Positions 11,096 to 22,222 of a stretch of DNA of 64,000 bases are shown here, in pieces (position 1 is the stretch's first letter; each line of letters begins with the position of its first letter). The DNA is from Cricetomys ansorgei (Eukaryota > Chordata > Mammalia > Rodentia > Nesomyidae). The stretch is taken from positions 930,001 to 994,000 of the forward strand of contig JAMJFZ010000181.1 in assembly GCA_026225945.1 (NCBI GenBank). The letters run 5' to 3'. Made by a program: the position numbers and the translations under genes. The notes beneath the pieces are model-generated. The model was not told where the DNA came from. It did not search any database and saw nothing but the letters and a program-made list of their open reading frames with translations.

Positions 11096-11208
11096 GATAG
11101 AAACAAATGTGCACAGTCTTAGGAAAGATCAAGACCATTCATTTTTTTTTAAATCAGAATAAATATGCATCATCATATACTAAAGATCCTAGCCATTACA
11201 GCTGCATA

Positions 11209-11210
<2 letters not shown>

Positions 11211-11243
<33 letters not shown>

Positions 11244-11250
11244 AGAGAGA
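11211..11250. repeat. (CA)n(GA)n compound microsatellite
   Basis: About fifteen CA units followed by five GA units. Confidence 0.95.
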
Positions 11251-11468
11251 CTTAAGAAGAAATACTAGAAACAAATAAATCAAACTTACTATTTACAGGT
11301 AGTCAGACAAAAGTAAATGCTTTCTAAATTCTGAAATAACTAATGAGAGACAATAGTCAATCTGCCTTATGTTTATGTTTATACCCACTTATAACACTTA
11401 TGTTTATGTCCACACATTAGGGCTACACTCAGCCTCAATCAAAGAAGCTCCTTTTTAAAGTGGGATTG
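11251..11468. other. Unassigned sequence
   Basis: Nothing recognised apart from a small imperfect duplication, 'cttatgtttatg', around 11367 and 11398. Confidence 0.5.
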
Positions 11469-11880
11469 TGATTGTCCTGGCTCATTTTATGCCAACTTGA
11501 CGCATGCTAGAGTCATCTGAAAGGAGAGCATATCAATTGAGAAAATGCTTCCATAAAATCCAGCCGTAGAACATTTTCTTAACTAGTGATTGATGGGGGA
11601 GGGCCCAGCCCATTATAAGTGGTGCCATCCCTCGCTGGTGGTCCGGTGTTCTATAAGAAAGCAGGATGAGCAAGCTATGATGAGCATGCCAGTAAGCAGC
11701 ACTCCTCCATGTCCTCTGTGTCAGTTCCTGGCCCCAGATTCCTTTGCTGTTTTGAGTTTCTGTCTTGACTTCCTTCAATGATGAACAGTAATGTGGAAAC
11801 ATAAGCCAAATAGACCCTTTCTCTCAGGTTGCTTTTGGTAATGGTGTTTCAACACAGCAATAGAAACACTAATGAGAAGA
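11469..11880 (+). mobile_element. ORR1-like MaLR LTR, plus
   Basis: A nearly complete LTR with the blocks in order: 'gtcctggctcattttatgcc', 'agagtcatctgaaaggag', 'gattgatgggggagggccc', 'ttctataagaaagcaggatg', 'cttccttcaatgatgaacag' and 'agcaatagaaacactaatg'. A degraded polyadenylation-type motif (aaatagacc) sits where the LTR signal normally lies. Confidence 0.8.
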
Positions 11881-11889
11881 CTAATGAAG

Positions 11890-12306
11890 AAATTCATAAC
11901 CTCTCTAAATGCAGAGGAAGAGTGACTTTTCAGTGCTCAGCCCTAAATGGCACATTTGGGGGAAGAATGTAAGAGCTGAAGGACCAGAAGTAGTACTGTG
12001 AAATGCTGTCTTCTGGATGTGGCATAGCCATCACATTCATAAACTCATAATAGTTGTGGTTACCCACAGAAGGCTCATGAGGCCATACTACTGCCTGAAA
12101 AGCTACTGGCAGTTAATGGTTGCTAGGAAAAGGAGAGTCATTTTCTTTATTACTATGGCCACTGGTAAGTTGCCTGTGTTCCAGTAAATAAACTCTAATG
12201 CAAGAAATCCTGATTAAACCCAGTGGGTCTCTCCTACTATACATCTCCCCCCCCTCTCTCTCCCCCCATCTCTCTCTCTCTCTCTCCCCATATCTCTCTC
12301 TCTCTT

Positions 12307-12342
<36 letters not shown>

Positions 12343-12490
12343 ACAAATTCAAGAATTCAAGAATAGGGAACACTTATGCAGAATTAGAAAGGGTTCTGTA
12401 AATGTGGAAGAACACAATAGAGTGTAAAGGAGAGCAAATATAGCCAACATTATATACATGTATAAAATTGTCAAGAAAACTAACTTTACA
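11890..12490 (+). mobile_element. L1 (Lx-type) 3' UTR with microsatellite
   Basis: It shares 'gctgtcttctggatgtggca', 'ctgaaaagctactggcagtt' and 'ttctttattactatggccac' with the other L1 3' UTR copies here. After a CT/CA tract it resumes with 'acatgtataaaattgtcaag', an L1 3'-end motif. The microsatellite therefore lies inside the element. Confidence 0.65.
12243..12344. repeat. (CT)n(CA)n compound microsatellite
   Basis: Pyrimidine-rich CT/CCCT units give way to about thirteen CA units. Confidence 0.95.
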
Positions 12491-12794
12491 AAGAAACTAT
12501 AACATGCCAAGTTCTGATAACTTTGTATAACATATATTTGGTTTGGGCTTTTTTTTCATTCTAAATAAAATATGTATATTCCACTGTGTGTTGGTTACAG
12601 TGCTTAATCTTGGAGATTCAGATTAAGTAAAATATCACAGTTCCTGATACCTATGGAATGTGTCTACTATAAAATACAGCTCTTAATCATTTTTGCACTA
12701 ATTATGGGGCACTGAGTCCTTTTAATGAACTGCCGAGCAATCTATAGAGGATTCTAACAATCAGAAAAACTGAACAAGTACCACCTTTGTATGT
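12491..12794. other. Unassigned AT-rich sequence
   Basis: Nothing recognised. Confidence 0.5.
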
Positions 12795-12925
12795 GGCTGT
12801 AGCAAAACCTATATCCCCACTCTCTGAAAGTAGAGACCAGAGGATTGTGAGCCAAGACCAACCTGGGCCACATAGTCATAATATATTAAAAACAAAACAA
12901 ACAAAAAAAGAATAATAAAGCAAGT
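12795..12925 (+). mobile_element. Degenerate B1-related SINE
   Basis: The blocks 'gaccagaggattgtgagcca' and 'caacctgggccacatagtca', then an A-rich tail, follow the B1 order with a poorly preserved 5' part. Confidence 0.55.
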
Positions 12926-13520
12926 AAATGAGATGAGGAAAATGTTTCTAGAATGAAAACTGCATGTACAACAGCACCTGAATGAGCATAGCCCATAAGA
13001 AAACATCAGAGTGCCCAGTTGTTAAGGGCTAATCCATGAGCTTTTGTTATAATCTTGCATCAGCACTTTGGCTGGACTCTCTTCCTCAGGATATTTGTAT
13101 AGGAGTCGTTCTGGAAAATATCATGCCTTCCTCTGGGGAAAAGAGGGTTGTTGGTTTCCTGACCAAGATAACAAAGACAATAGCCTCCTCTAGGACACTG
13201 TTCATTTTTTTTAGCAGCCTATCTATTGGGTTAAACCGGGGCTCTAACAGATCCACTTTGAGTACACGTCTACCTGTTCCTACCTCCCCAGCTTGAAATC
13301 CAAGATCGCCAACATGATCAGATGCTGACCTGCTGCACTGTGCATTGTAACGGCCTTTGTCTCTGATTCAGAAGTGGCAGTGTTTTGTCATCATCTATTA
13401 AATTGAGGACCAATACTGTCAGCTTTCTAGTGCCTAACGTAACAGTTTCGTCATAGTTTACAGACAGTACAGAATAGACAAAATGAAGACAACTGAGAGA
13501 AAAAAAATACTTCCTCAATT
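12926..13520. other. Unassigned sequence with overlapping open frames on both strands
   Basis: A plus frame of 86 codons (13036-13296) lies over a minus frame that is open for a comparable length. I recognise no product. It may be a fragment of a retrotransposed transcript or simply chance. Confidence 0.4.
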
Positions 13521-13531
13521 TAGTGTGTGTG

Positions 13532-13590
<59 letters not shown>

Positions 13591-13596
13591 ACGCAT
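13521..13596. repeat. (GT)n microsatellite
   Basis: About 35 GT units with one GC interruption. It is contiguous with the tail side of the reversed SINE that follows. Confidence 0.97.
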
Positions 13597-13762
13597 GAGT
13601 ACAGGTTAGACACATACCATGGTGTATGTATAGAGATCTGAGGACAGTCTTCTCAAGTCAGTTCTCTCCTTCCACCATGAATTTCAGAAATCAAACTCAG
13701 GATGTCAGGCTTGCACAGAAGTTCTTTTACCCAATGAGTCATCACAATGGCCCAATAATTTC
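13597..13762 (-). mobile_element. tRNA-derived SINE (B2/B3 class), minus
   Basis: Blocks in reverse order: 'gaggacagtcttctcaagtc', 'gttctctccttccaccatga', 'aatcaaactcaggatgtcag' and 'cttttacccaatgagtcatc'. This is the reverse of a tRNA-head SINE whose tail became the adjacent GT tract. Confidence 0.65.
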
Positions 13763-13786
13763 CAACTATGAACCTAGAGATCTGAA

Positions 13787-14028
13787 GACGTAGGCCAGTT
13801 GGTAGAGAACTCACCTAGCATACATAAAACCCTTGCTTGGACCCTCATCACTCCTTAAAAGTAGATGTAGTGGCACCTGCCTCTAATGCCAGCTCTTGAA
13901 AAGTAGAGGCGGAAGAATCAAGAAGCCAAGGACATCCTCTCCTACATAGTGAGCTTAAGGCAAACATAGAATACAAGAGACTTTGTCTCAATAAAAAAAT
14001 AAATAAAATAAAATAAAACCTGTAAAGA
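13787..14028 (+). mobile_element. B4A SINE (ID plus B1 fusion)
   Basis: An ID-like head ('ggccagttggtagagaactc', 'cctagcatacataaaaccct') is followed by a B1-like body ('gtagtggcacctgcctctaa', 'gactttgtctcaataaaaaa') and an A-rich tail. Confidence 0.75.
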
Positions 14029-14501
14029 CAAACAGACTTGTATGAGATATGGTCAGGTATAATAATACTTCCAACACTTAACATGACTTTAGCACGGCAA
14101 TGGAATGAACTCAAACAAACCGGAAGAGACATTAACATACCAACATGGTTTTAAAGTTGTCTACCTAAGTTGAATGTCAGACTTAGCCTTGGAATTTTTT
14201 TTTTTTAATATTGACAAAAATGCAGGTCATCATAAGGTGTTTACAAGCCTTGAAGCTAACAGCCCCAAGTTTAAAGATAAGGTTGATCACAACGGAGTAC
14301 AATTTGTTATCAAGTGTTGAATTCTGAACTGGAGAAAAGTTATTGTATTTTTGGTGGTAGCCGTGAGAAAAGTGCATCAAGGTCTGTAGATTATATAATC
14401 AGTCATCAATTTGAGTTTTTTGATTTTGATAGTATCATGTATAAAACAATGAATGATTATTAAAGTATGCACTGAGAAGTTAACAGTTAAAGAAGTAACA
14501 G
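14029..14501. other. Unassigned AT-rich sequence
   Basis: No gene or repeat family is recognised. Confidence 0.5.
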
Positions 14502-14655
14502 AAGCCAGTCGTTGGAGGCCCACGCCTTTAAATCCAGTACTCAGGAGACAGAGGCAGGCAGGTCTCTGTAAGTTCAAGACCAACCTGGTCTACAGATCGA
14601 GTTCCAGGACAGTCAGCGCTGTTGAACAGAGAAACCCTGTTTGGAAAAATCAAAA
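14502..14655 (+). mobile_element. B1 SINE
   Basis: B1 blocks: 'aggcccacgcctttaaatcc', 'gagacagaggcaggcaggtc', 'gagttccaggacagtcagcg' and 'gagaaaccctgtttggaaaa'. Confidence 0.9.
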
Positions 14656-16765
14656 CATGGAGGCAGAAAAGATGATAGTGAATAAATGTAGTAAAGTATT
14701 AACATTTTTGAAATCTAGAAGAAGGATACATGGAACTCCACTTACATAAAAGCTTTTCTATGAATCTGAAATTATTTTCAAATAAAATCCTAAAAGAATA
14801 TAACTTAGAGTGTGGCTTGAGGCATGTTGTAAAAGGATGATATAGGAAATGTGTCAGATTGACAAGCTTACCTGATTTTATATACAAATCAGGACCAATG
14901 CCAGTGGATCAGTTAAATCCTGCCTTCCCACCGAAAAACTGTCTTTGCATCTATTGATTTCATCATCTTTTATTTTTCAGGCATCTGTAATAATGGAGAT
15001 TTAGGTCATAAACATGATCCATAACAATAATTTCTAGCAGTTTCTAGTCTCATATCTGGAAGCATAAAGATATTCCTTGTACTTCTGAAGGATTACCCTG
15101 AATTTTATATTTCTGGGGAAAAAAAATGTGTTAGACTTTGTTGTTTACATTTTTCTGGCCTCTCTCTATGAAGCCATGATTCTTTTTTATTTCATATTCG
15201 TGACCTAATGGAACTTCCACACCTCCTGACAGTCCTGTCTACCCTATTGCTCCATAAAGCTGGGAAAGTAACCAATTTTATGCATTGGTAGCATGTCCAG
15301 CATAGGCCCAGCTACAGACTTAATGAGCAATGTCTCCATTTCATCAATGGCAAAGAAGCTAATTATTAAATTATAAAGTAGAATGCTGTAAAGGAGAAAG
15401 GGGAGCAAAAATACAAATTCATGAAAATTCGTCCTGAACTAATGCAAGTTGGGATTCTCAATATTAGCCTATACACTTGCTAAATGCTTCTCTTCTGTGC
15501 TGCTTGTTGTAAAGTAATAGTTATTGCATCTAAACTTAACTTGGAGCTATGGGAACAATTTCATATTGGTCAAAGAAGAACACCAACACCTGTCATCTAT
15601 TTGTGGCTAGATTTTCCTATATTGAAACCTGGGGAAGAAGTCTGAGACTTCAGAGGCAGTCAGAGCCCAGCTGAGCATTTGGATCTCAACTGAGGCTGTA
15701 GAAATCTCACACAGGCTGTGTTGGATCTCACACGCTGAATGGCGGGTGGAGCATAGGGATCAGCTCATTTGCAACACAACCCAGGTAACTTAAGTGTGGC
15801 TGAGCTTTCTTAGAAAGAGAAAATCGAGTGAACTCTCAACCTGCACAGTCTTCCTCTATGCAAATAGCATTGAAGGTGTAGTTGAGAAGAATCAGGGAGA
15901 GTGCTCTAAACTCCAGAAATCTGCTTCATTGTTTCCTTCCCTGTACCTGAGGAACATTTGCACACTGACAGGAAATCTTGGCCCTGGTCAGCAGGCTGAC
16001 CTCAGGACGCTGGGAAAACCAAAGCAGAGAGAATTAGACCAAAGAGCGAATGTATCCTTGGAAAGACATTTGAAGTAATCAGATAATAGCAGCATCTGCT
16101 GCTGCAATCACAAACCAGATCATGTTTTATCAGATGACATTATGACAGCTGGCACTGGTGTCATCAGTGAAACGAATGTCTCGCTGTATAATCTACAGCA
16201 AGACGAAGGAGGCAGAAATAATGTTCCACTAAGTTCCACTGAACAAGCCTAATGAAAATGCACATTACCCATGGGTCACTCTACAATGGCCCAGAGATTG
16301 GAAGTGGAGCAGATCGCCTCCCACTCTATCTCCAGCCCTTCCAATTCTGATTGCATGAGAACAGGAGGCTTCTCAGAAACAGACCTGACCTGCTGCACTA
16401 AAACTCTGACCTCAGCTAACATCTGCCTCCCTAGTGTCAACTCCTATTCTAAAGGTAAGACTCAAGACAGGCTAATAGAGGAGAGGCCCAGATGTTCACC
16501 CATCTAAATAACCATTCACAGGTAAAAAGTTTTTACTATCTGACGGCCATTGGACACTTTGTAGGTGTCTAGACATTTTTGTATAGAAAATCCCACTACT
16601 AATAAGTGCTAAAAAGCAGTAAACACAGATTTCCTGTTTGTGCATTTGTTAAATAACTGCAAGCTGATCTGAAATTGCAGAATATTAATTTCTATCCTTG
16701 AAAAAAAATCACTATTTATCAGAGTAGTTCTCTGCCTCTTTCTCTACTATATACTCTATGTATAC
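14656..16765. other. Long unassigned stretch, mostly unique
   Basis: About 2.1 kb without a recognised transposon, unusual for this window. Small open frames at 15794-16078 and 16271-16507 have no recognised product. Donor-like motifs (caggtaac near 15781, aaaggtaagac near 16452) follow open stretches, but with no coding evidence they cannot be called exons. Part of it, around 16085-16215, is considered separately as possible conserved non-coding DNA. Confidence 0.5.
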
Positions 16766-17022
16766 TCTGTCTCCCTCCCTCCCTCTCTGTCTCTCTCTCT
16801 ATATATATATATATATAATATAGAGTATATATATACACTATATATACTCTCTCTCTACATATATATACATATATATACACTCTAGAGTATATAGTATATA
16901 TACTCTCTATATAAAGTATATATATAGTACATATAAGAGTATATATATTATAGTATAATATAACATAGCATATACTCTATCTACAGAGAGAGAATATAGT
17001 ATATACTCTACTATATACTCTC
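16766..17022. repeat. CT and TA-rich microsatellite with palindromic arrangement
   Basis: CCCT/CT units lead into a long irregular array of TA, TATAC and GAGTATA motifs that are largely self-complementary. The array could form hairpins or cruciforms. Confidence 0.9.
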
Positions 17023-17344
17023 ATTTTGTCATTCATTTTTATTATTTTGGGCTTATATTTGTTGCATAAATATTTCAATTTTCCTGTCTGGCAGATGTAA
17101 TGCCTTTAAACTGAACCGAACAATTCTAACCCATAGGGTGCTCTTTATTTATGCCAATCATTTGCTTGAAGACCCTCCTCCTAGACTCTTCCCAGTATCC
17201 ATCCTCTCCATTCAGGCTAATTGTCCATCAATATGGAGCAGGTGTTGCATATCCTCTAGGAAACAACTTTGGATGGATACAGGTTGAGAATACGGCAAAT
17301 CTTCAGAGACACATGCTGAGGACTGTGTGCCTCACTTTCCTACT

Positions 17345-17612
17345 GTGCTTCACAGGGTTCCCACAATAGTGCATGTACCATAATCCCAGAACTGGGGAGG
17401 TGGACACAGGAGAATCTCTGGGACTCACTAGCTCTCCAGTTTAACCTAAACTGGTGAGCTCCAGGCCAATGAGAAACCCTGTCCCAAAGAAGGTGGATAA
17501 TTTTTTCTGAAAAACAACACCCAAGTTGTCCTCTGACCTCCACACATGCATGTACACTCACACACAAGCACAAACACATACGATGTGCATGCACACACAT
17601 ACACACACATGC
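17345..17612 (+). mobile_element. Composite SINE (RSINE1/B4 class)
   Basis: A B1-like body ('catgtaccataatcccagaa', 'ccaatgagaaaccctgtccc') is followed by 'ttgtcctctgacctccacac' and a CA-rich tail, the usual 3' arrangement of the composite SINE. The tRNA head is missing. Confidence 0.6.
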
Positions 17613-17890
17613 GCTACAATTCAAGGAAAATGAAAAATGAAGTATATTTGACAAGGCTATATTTGAAACTATAGTTTTTCAACTCATGTAAAAAATATAG
17701 TAAGAGGGAATAGCAGAACCCATCAGGCATGAAAAATGATGGGGATGGGGTATCATGCGCCAAAGATTTCAGAGGAGATAGGAGCAAGTAAATGGGGGAA
17801 TGGAGGGCTTAGGGGGTAGATTAGCCAATGCCAAGAATGTCTGAAGAAGCCTTTTGAAAATCCATTAGTTTGCAAGTTAATTATATATGC

Positions 17891-17892
<2 letters not shown>

Positions 17893-17936
<44 letters not shown>
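17893..17936. repeat. (TG)n microsatellite
   Basis: About 21 TG units. Confidence 0.97.
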
Positions 17937-17939
17937 ACA

Positions 17940-18984
17940 AACATCCCTTGGATGGGAGAATAGCACTACTCCCTGAAAACATTGATTGTTCAACAAAAAT
18001 CTCAGTGCCCAACCCAGGTTACCTCCCTATGAGCTACTGGTCAGAGAGGCCCAAGGGACACCTAAAACAGTACAAGCTATTGCCATTGCTTTTGGCTGTC
18101 CACTAGAAAAGATGGTAAGACCCTATTGCTTAAGACACCACACAGAACACGGAGAAATCAAAGTTGAACTGACCAGGAAACTAATAGTGCTTTCTCTCTG
18201 CTGGCTTGATTTCATAGTACTAGAAGGTACTATTCAGGCTGCTGGGGGAATAATAAAAACATCAACGGTCTTACCCAGCACTGGATCCTGCATGCTGTAA
18301 TATCAACTAACCAGGTAAGATGTGCCTCCTGGTACAAACAGTGGTGAGATTGCTTACGGGGATAACAAATCAGTTTCTTGTTTGGATTTGAGGCTTGTTC
18401 CATGGGAGGCGTTTCATGTCTGGTACTATGAACATGTTCAAAACTCATGGCTATCGAGGTCAGAGGCTGAAAGGGGGAATCTACTGTTGTTACTATGCTA
18501 AACGCTCATGTTATCCAACTGCCTTCTGGGTATTTCTGTTTGCATGCATATAGTAGTGATTCTCTCTACCTAAGAGGAGCTTCGTATCGTAGACAGTAGT
18601 GGTTAATACAGAGACTCAAAACTATCTGAAGTACTGAGAAGAAGCAACTATAAGTGCTCAGCCATAGATGGAACAGCTATAACAACCTGGCCACACACAC
18701 ATATGCAAGACTCAGGGATCATTGCAGGAAATGGGGGAAGGGGAGTTATATGAGCCAGAGGATGGGCAAGAGTGCTGGGAAGTACCCTTTGGGGCATGAT
18801 ATGGCTCTTACACTCAAACTCATAATCTCTGTGATAATTTGTACATGACCCACACAAAATCAAGTCAATTAAAAATTCCAGCATGGTTTGGGGAGAGGCT
18901 GCTAAGGCCTCACCCCCACCAGAGGGGCTATTGGCAGTTGATAGCAGCCAGAGGAAGGAGCAGCACTTTTCTTTGAGGAAGTTG
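17940..18984 (+). mobile_element. L1 (Lx-type) 3' UTR, part 1, interrupted by an LTR
   Basis: A long non-coding 3' UTR: 'gctactggtcagagaggccc', 'ctgctggcttgatttcatag', 'gtcttacccagcactggatc', 'gtagtgattctctctaccta' and 'gaggggctattggcagttga'. It breaks off in 'cttttctttgaggaag' where an LTR begins, and resumes after the LTR with 'gtggccactaggaggttg'. The two parts are therefore one element. Confidence 0.7.
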
Positions 18985-19363
18985 TTCAGTTTGGTTTCTG
19001 TTGTTCTGATAAACACCATAAGCAAAAGCAATTTGGCAGAAAGGTGCTTCTTTTGTCTCACAGGTTATAGCCCAGCATAGAGGGAAGCCAAGGCAAGAAT
19101 TCAAGTGAAGAGCTTGAAGCAGAAACTAGGGAGAAATACTGCTTACTGGTTTGCTCAGCTAGCTTTCTTATACAGGTCAGGTCCCTTTGTATAGGGTTGG
19201 CACCTTCCACAATAGGCTCAACCGGCACCCCTATATCAATTAGCAGTTAATAAAATGCCTCACGGACACGGCCACTGGCCGATCTGATCTGGACAATTCT
19301 TCATTGAGATTCCCTCGTCGTAGGTGACTCTAAACTTGTGCCAAGTTGAAGTTAACTATGACA
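18985..19363 (-). mobile_element. ORR1-like MaLR LTR inserted in the L1 3' UTR
   Basis: Reverse-order blocks: 'tctgataaacaccataagca', 'agaaatactgcttactggtt' and 'gtgactctaaacttgtgcca', ending 'ttaactatgacaa'. L1 sequence on both sides is co-linear, so the LTR is the younger insertion. Confidence 0.75.
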
Positions 19364-19588
19364 AGGGGTGGCCACTAGGAGGTTGCTCATGCATCAGTGG
19401 CTCATCCACACCCAGGAGCATATGAGCAGAATTAAGTGGGTTGCAAATAAAATTAAAGAAGAAAACATGAAGTTGAGAAAAAGATGTGTTAGGAAGAGAT
19501 GGGGGTAAAGTGGCAAGGGTCAATGTGAGCCAGATGCATTGTACACGTATGTGACATTTCCATAGAGTGAATAAAAAATATTTTTAAA
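19364..19588 (+). mobile_element. L1 (Lx-type) 3' UTR, part 2 and tail
   Basis: Continuation of the interrupted L1: 'gtggccactaggaggttgct', 'ccacacccaggagcatatga', 'ttgtacacgtatgtgacatt', ending with an AATAAAAAATA-type tail. Confidence 0.7.
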
Positions 19589-19790
19589 ATAAATGAGTGA
19601 TAAGTAGAAAATACTAGTTGGACTCTATGGGTTACATAAAAAAAAGAGAGATGATGTGGAGAATAGAGGGATATATTGGGGTTTTCTGGGAGGAGTAAAG
19701 TGGGGGACAGTGGGATGTGGGAACGATCAAGATACATTGTATACATGTCTAAGATTGTCAAAGAATAAATAAAAATCCTTTAAATATAAA
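19589..19790 (+). mobile_element. Second L1 3'-end copy in tandem
   Basis: It repeats the terminal L1 3' UTR module directly after the first tail: 'ttggactctatgggttacat', 'tttctgggaggagtaaagtg' and 'gatcaagatacattgtatac', with a final 'aaagaataaataaaa'. Confidence 0.65.
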
Positions 19791-21205
19791 TAAAATAATT
19801 TTTGAAAGAACATCAAGTTCTCTGTGGACCACCTTGTATATGTCCCCACCTCACAAGTAGAGATCAGATTTGTACGTTTCACTTTGGTTTTCAGTATAAT
19901 TGCAGGAGAGTTGGAAATCATTGGGTTCCCCTGCCCTGGATTGTTTTGTCAAACAGTTAATGGTATGTAGAAGAAGTAGGTTCAGATTTACAGCTGGCTT
20001 CCTGAAGCAACCCCTAGGCAAGCCCACTCCAAAAGTTGAAGATCACTGCTGACAGAAATCCCAAACTTACTTTTGCTCATAGATTTTCTCATATCAATTT
20101 TCATAAATCACCATGTTCCCATGGTCTAGATAAACTTCAGTCCCCAGGAAGATCACTTACCTCGCAAGCAGAGAACTCAGTGGGAACAGAAAGAAAATGC
20201 AAAGCTCGAGTTTTCGTACAGTCTAAGAACAAATATTTCAACAACTCAAATTCTGTTTGTCAGGCATTTCCACTCAAATGGAAGTCTGTGGGACTAGAAA
20301 AGTAACATCACCAATTATACCTACTTGATACTGTTGGTCTAGAACAAAGGAAGCTAAACACGGAAAGAGCATGCGATGATGCGCTAATAATAGTAGAGAA
20401 TTGGACCCATATGCTGGAGGAGAGAGATGCTACTATGACTGACAGTGATAATCAGAAACTACTTTTCTTCATTTAAAGCTATCAGGGCAGATAAAATGGG
20501 AAGAGATTTGGAGTTGGATCTTCTCTTCCCCTTCCTAGATGAAAAAGAAAACCTGTTCTAGTTAAAAAGCATAATTTACTGGAGTGTGTTAGACTCCTAT
20601 GAAACTTCCAGAAAATTGAAAAGGTGTTGATCATCCCTGTTCCCTGCAGTGTGCGTTATTGAGCTGTAAAGTACTGGCATTTGCGTTTTGATCTGACCGT
20701 AGGTCTGACCGGCCGCTTCATACCGATGGCGCAAGCATTTGTGGGCATTTTTGTTGGTTTTTCCTGCTTCCGGTTAGAACTAAACCTGCACTGGTCCGTC
20801 CTTTTAAGAGGCCGTCCTGTCTGCTGTGGTGTTTCATTTCCTAAATTCACATAGAGTAAATCTACAGGAAACCAGGGGCGCTTGTTGTGTTTGTAAGCAT
20901 AGAGTTTCAAGAAAAATCCAATCTAATAAGATATTTTAACCACCTCAATCAAAGGCAAGGGAACAATATAGAAACTCGATTTTTATTTTATCTTTATAAT
21001 CAGTATCTTGTCTTTATAGAACCATTTTGTAAGAAATTTGATCCCACCATAAAAGAAGTAAGAAGGCATACAAGTACCCAGTTGTCACTGCTTTATCGTA
21101 GCTTCCCATTGAAAAAAGTCTTGCCGAATTCTACCTCTAATCAACTGCCATTTCAAAGTTCATTTTCACTCAGATACCTATAAAGCATCCCCTATTATTG
21201 CCTAC
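19791..21205. other. Unassigned, largely unique sequence
   Basis: About 1.4 kb with no recognised repeat. The 20640-20885 part is CpG-rich compared with its surroundings. Small open frames (20036-20305, 20887-21183) have no recognised product. Confidence 0.5.
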
Positions 21206-22037
21206 CTATTTTCTCTCCTTTTCTTTCTTCTTTCTTTTATCTTTGAGACAGAGAGCCTAAGCTAGCCTTGACATGCCCAGCTCCCATTATTATCAATGAA
21301 CTCAGAGGAAAGTCGGACATAAATAAAATGGAGTGGAATGGCCTAAGTACATAGGCCAGGAATAAGTGTCCACTCTCAAGATCACATCAAGCAGTGTATT
21401 ATTTGTGACTCCATTGCTACAACTCAGGTTATACACATGTGGAACACAGCCAGAGCTTTACAGAAAGCTATATTTATAGAGAAAGTTGAGATCCTACGAT
21501 TGAAATCTGTTGACATGGGTTACAAAATGTTATTAATGGACTTTTCCATTACCAAACCCCATTTCGAAGCACTCCGCTCTCCTCAGGGACACATTTCCTA
21601 TTTCTCCTCAGCATTAGTAAATGAGAAGTCTTGTCTGTCGACAACAGCAAGAATGGACCAAACGCTTCAGCTTGAGGGTACAATCTGGCTTTATTTTCCA
21701 TGTTTCGACCCATGTTCTTCATCCAGCCTGCTTCTCTCTAATTTCAAACCATTATCTGTGGATCAAGATCACATCCCCACCCCTTTTTTTCCAACAAGGG
21801 CTACTTCTTTTCTGAAGTATGTGCTGTCTTAGCGGTTAGTAGGTGGCTCTTTCATGAGTCAGAAGCAGAGAGCTGAGCATTGGTCCTCACCTCTCCACCA
21901 CTGTCCTTCCCAAGCATTTCATCAGATGCTTGTGAAAAGAACAGTACCCCTACAGAACACTTCCCCTACTCCATACCATAGGCACTAACATGGCTTTCTT
22001 TGTTTTACTTTTTGGTACATTTTTTGTTGTTATTTAT
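21206..22037. other. Unassigned sequence with a possible SINE scrap
   Basis: The stretch 'ctttgagacagagagcctaa' near 21241 could be the remains of a reversed B1. The rest, including a 131-codon plus frame at 21437-21832, is unrecognised. Confidence 0.4.
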
Positions 22038-22060
22038 AGGGTTGTTGTTGTTGTTGTTGC
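22038..22060. repeat. (GTT)n microsatellite
   Basis: About seven GTT units. Confidence 0.95.
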
Positions 22061-22142
22061 TTGACAGAGTACGTGCTTTATCTCTGAGCCACAAAACCCT
22101 GCTTACTTGTGCGTGTGTATACATGCTAATGGATGTTTATAT

Positions 22143-22210
22143 GTTCAGAGTAATAGCTGTGTCTGTGTATGTGTGTGTGAGAGAGAGAGAGTGAAAGAGA
22201 GAGAGAGAAC
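22143..22210. repeat. (TG)n(GA)n impure tract
   Basis: TG-rich then GA-rich units with interruptions. It precedes a reversed composite SINE and probably derives from its tail. Confidence 0.9.
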
Positions 22211-22222
22211 CCCCATTGTCTT

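Noticed and set aside
15775..16465. Donor-like sites (caggtaac, aaaggtaagac) after small open frames, as possible exons
   Set aside because: Such motifs are common by chance, and no acceptor, coding signature or homology supports exons.
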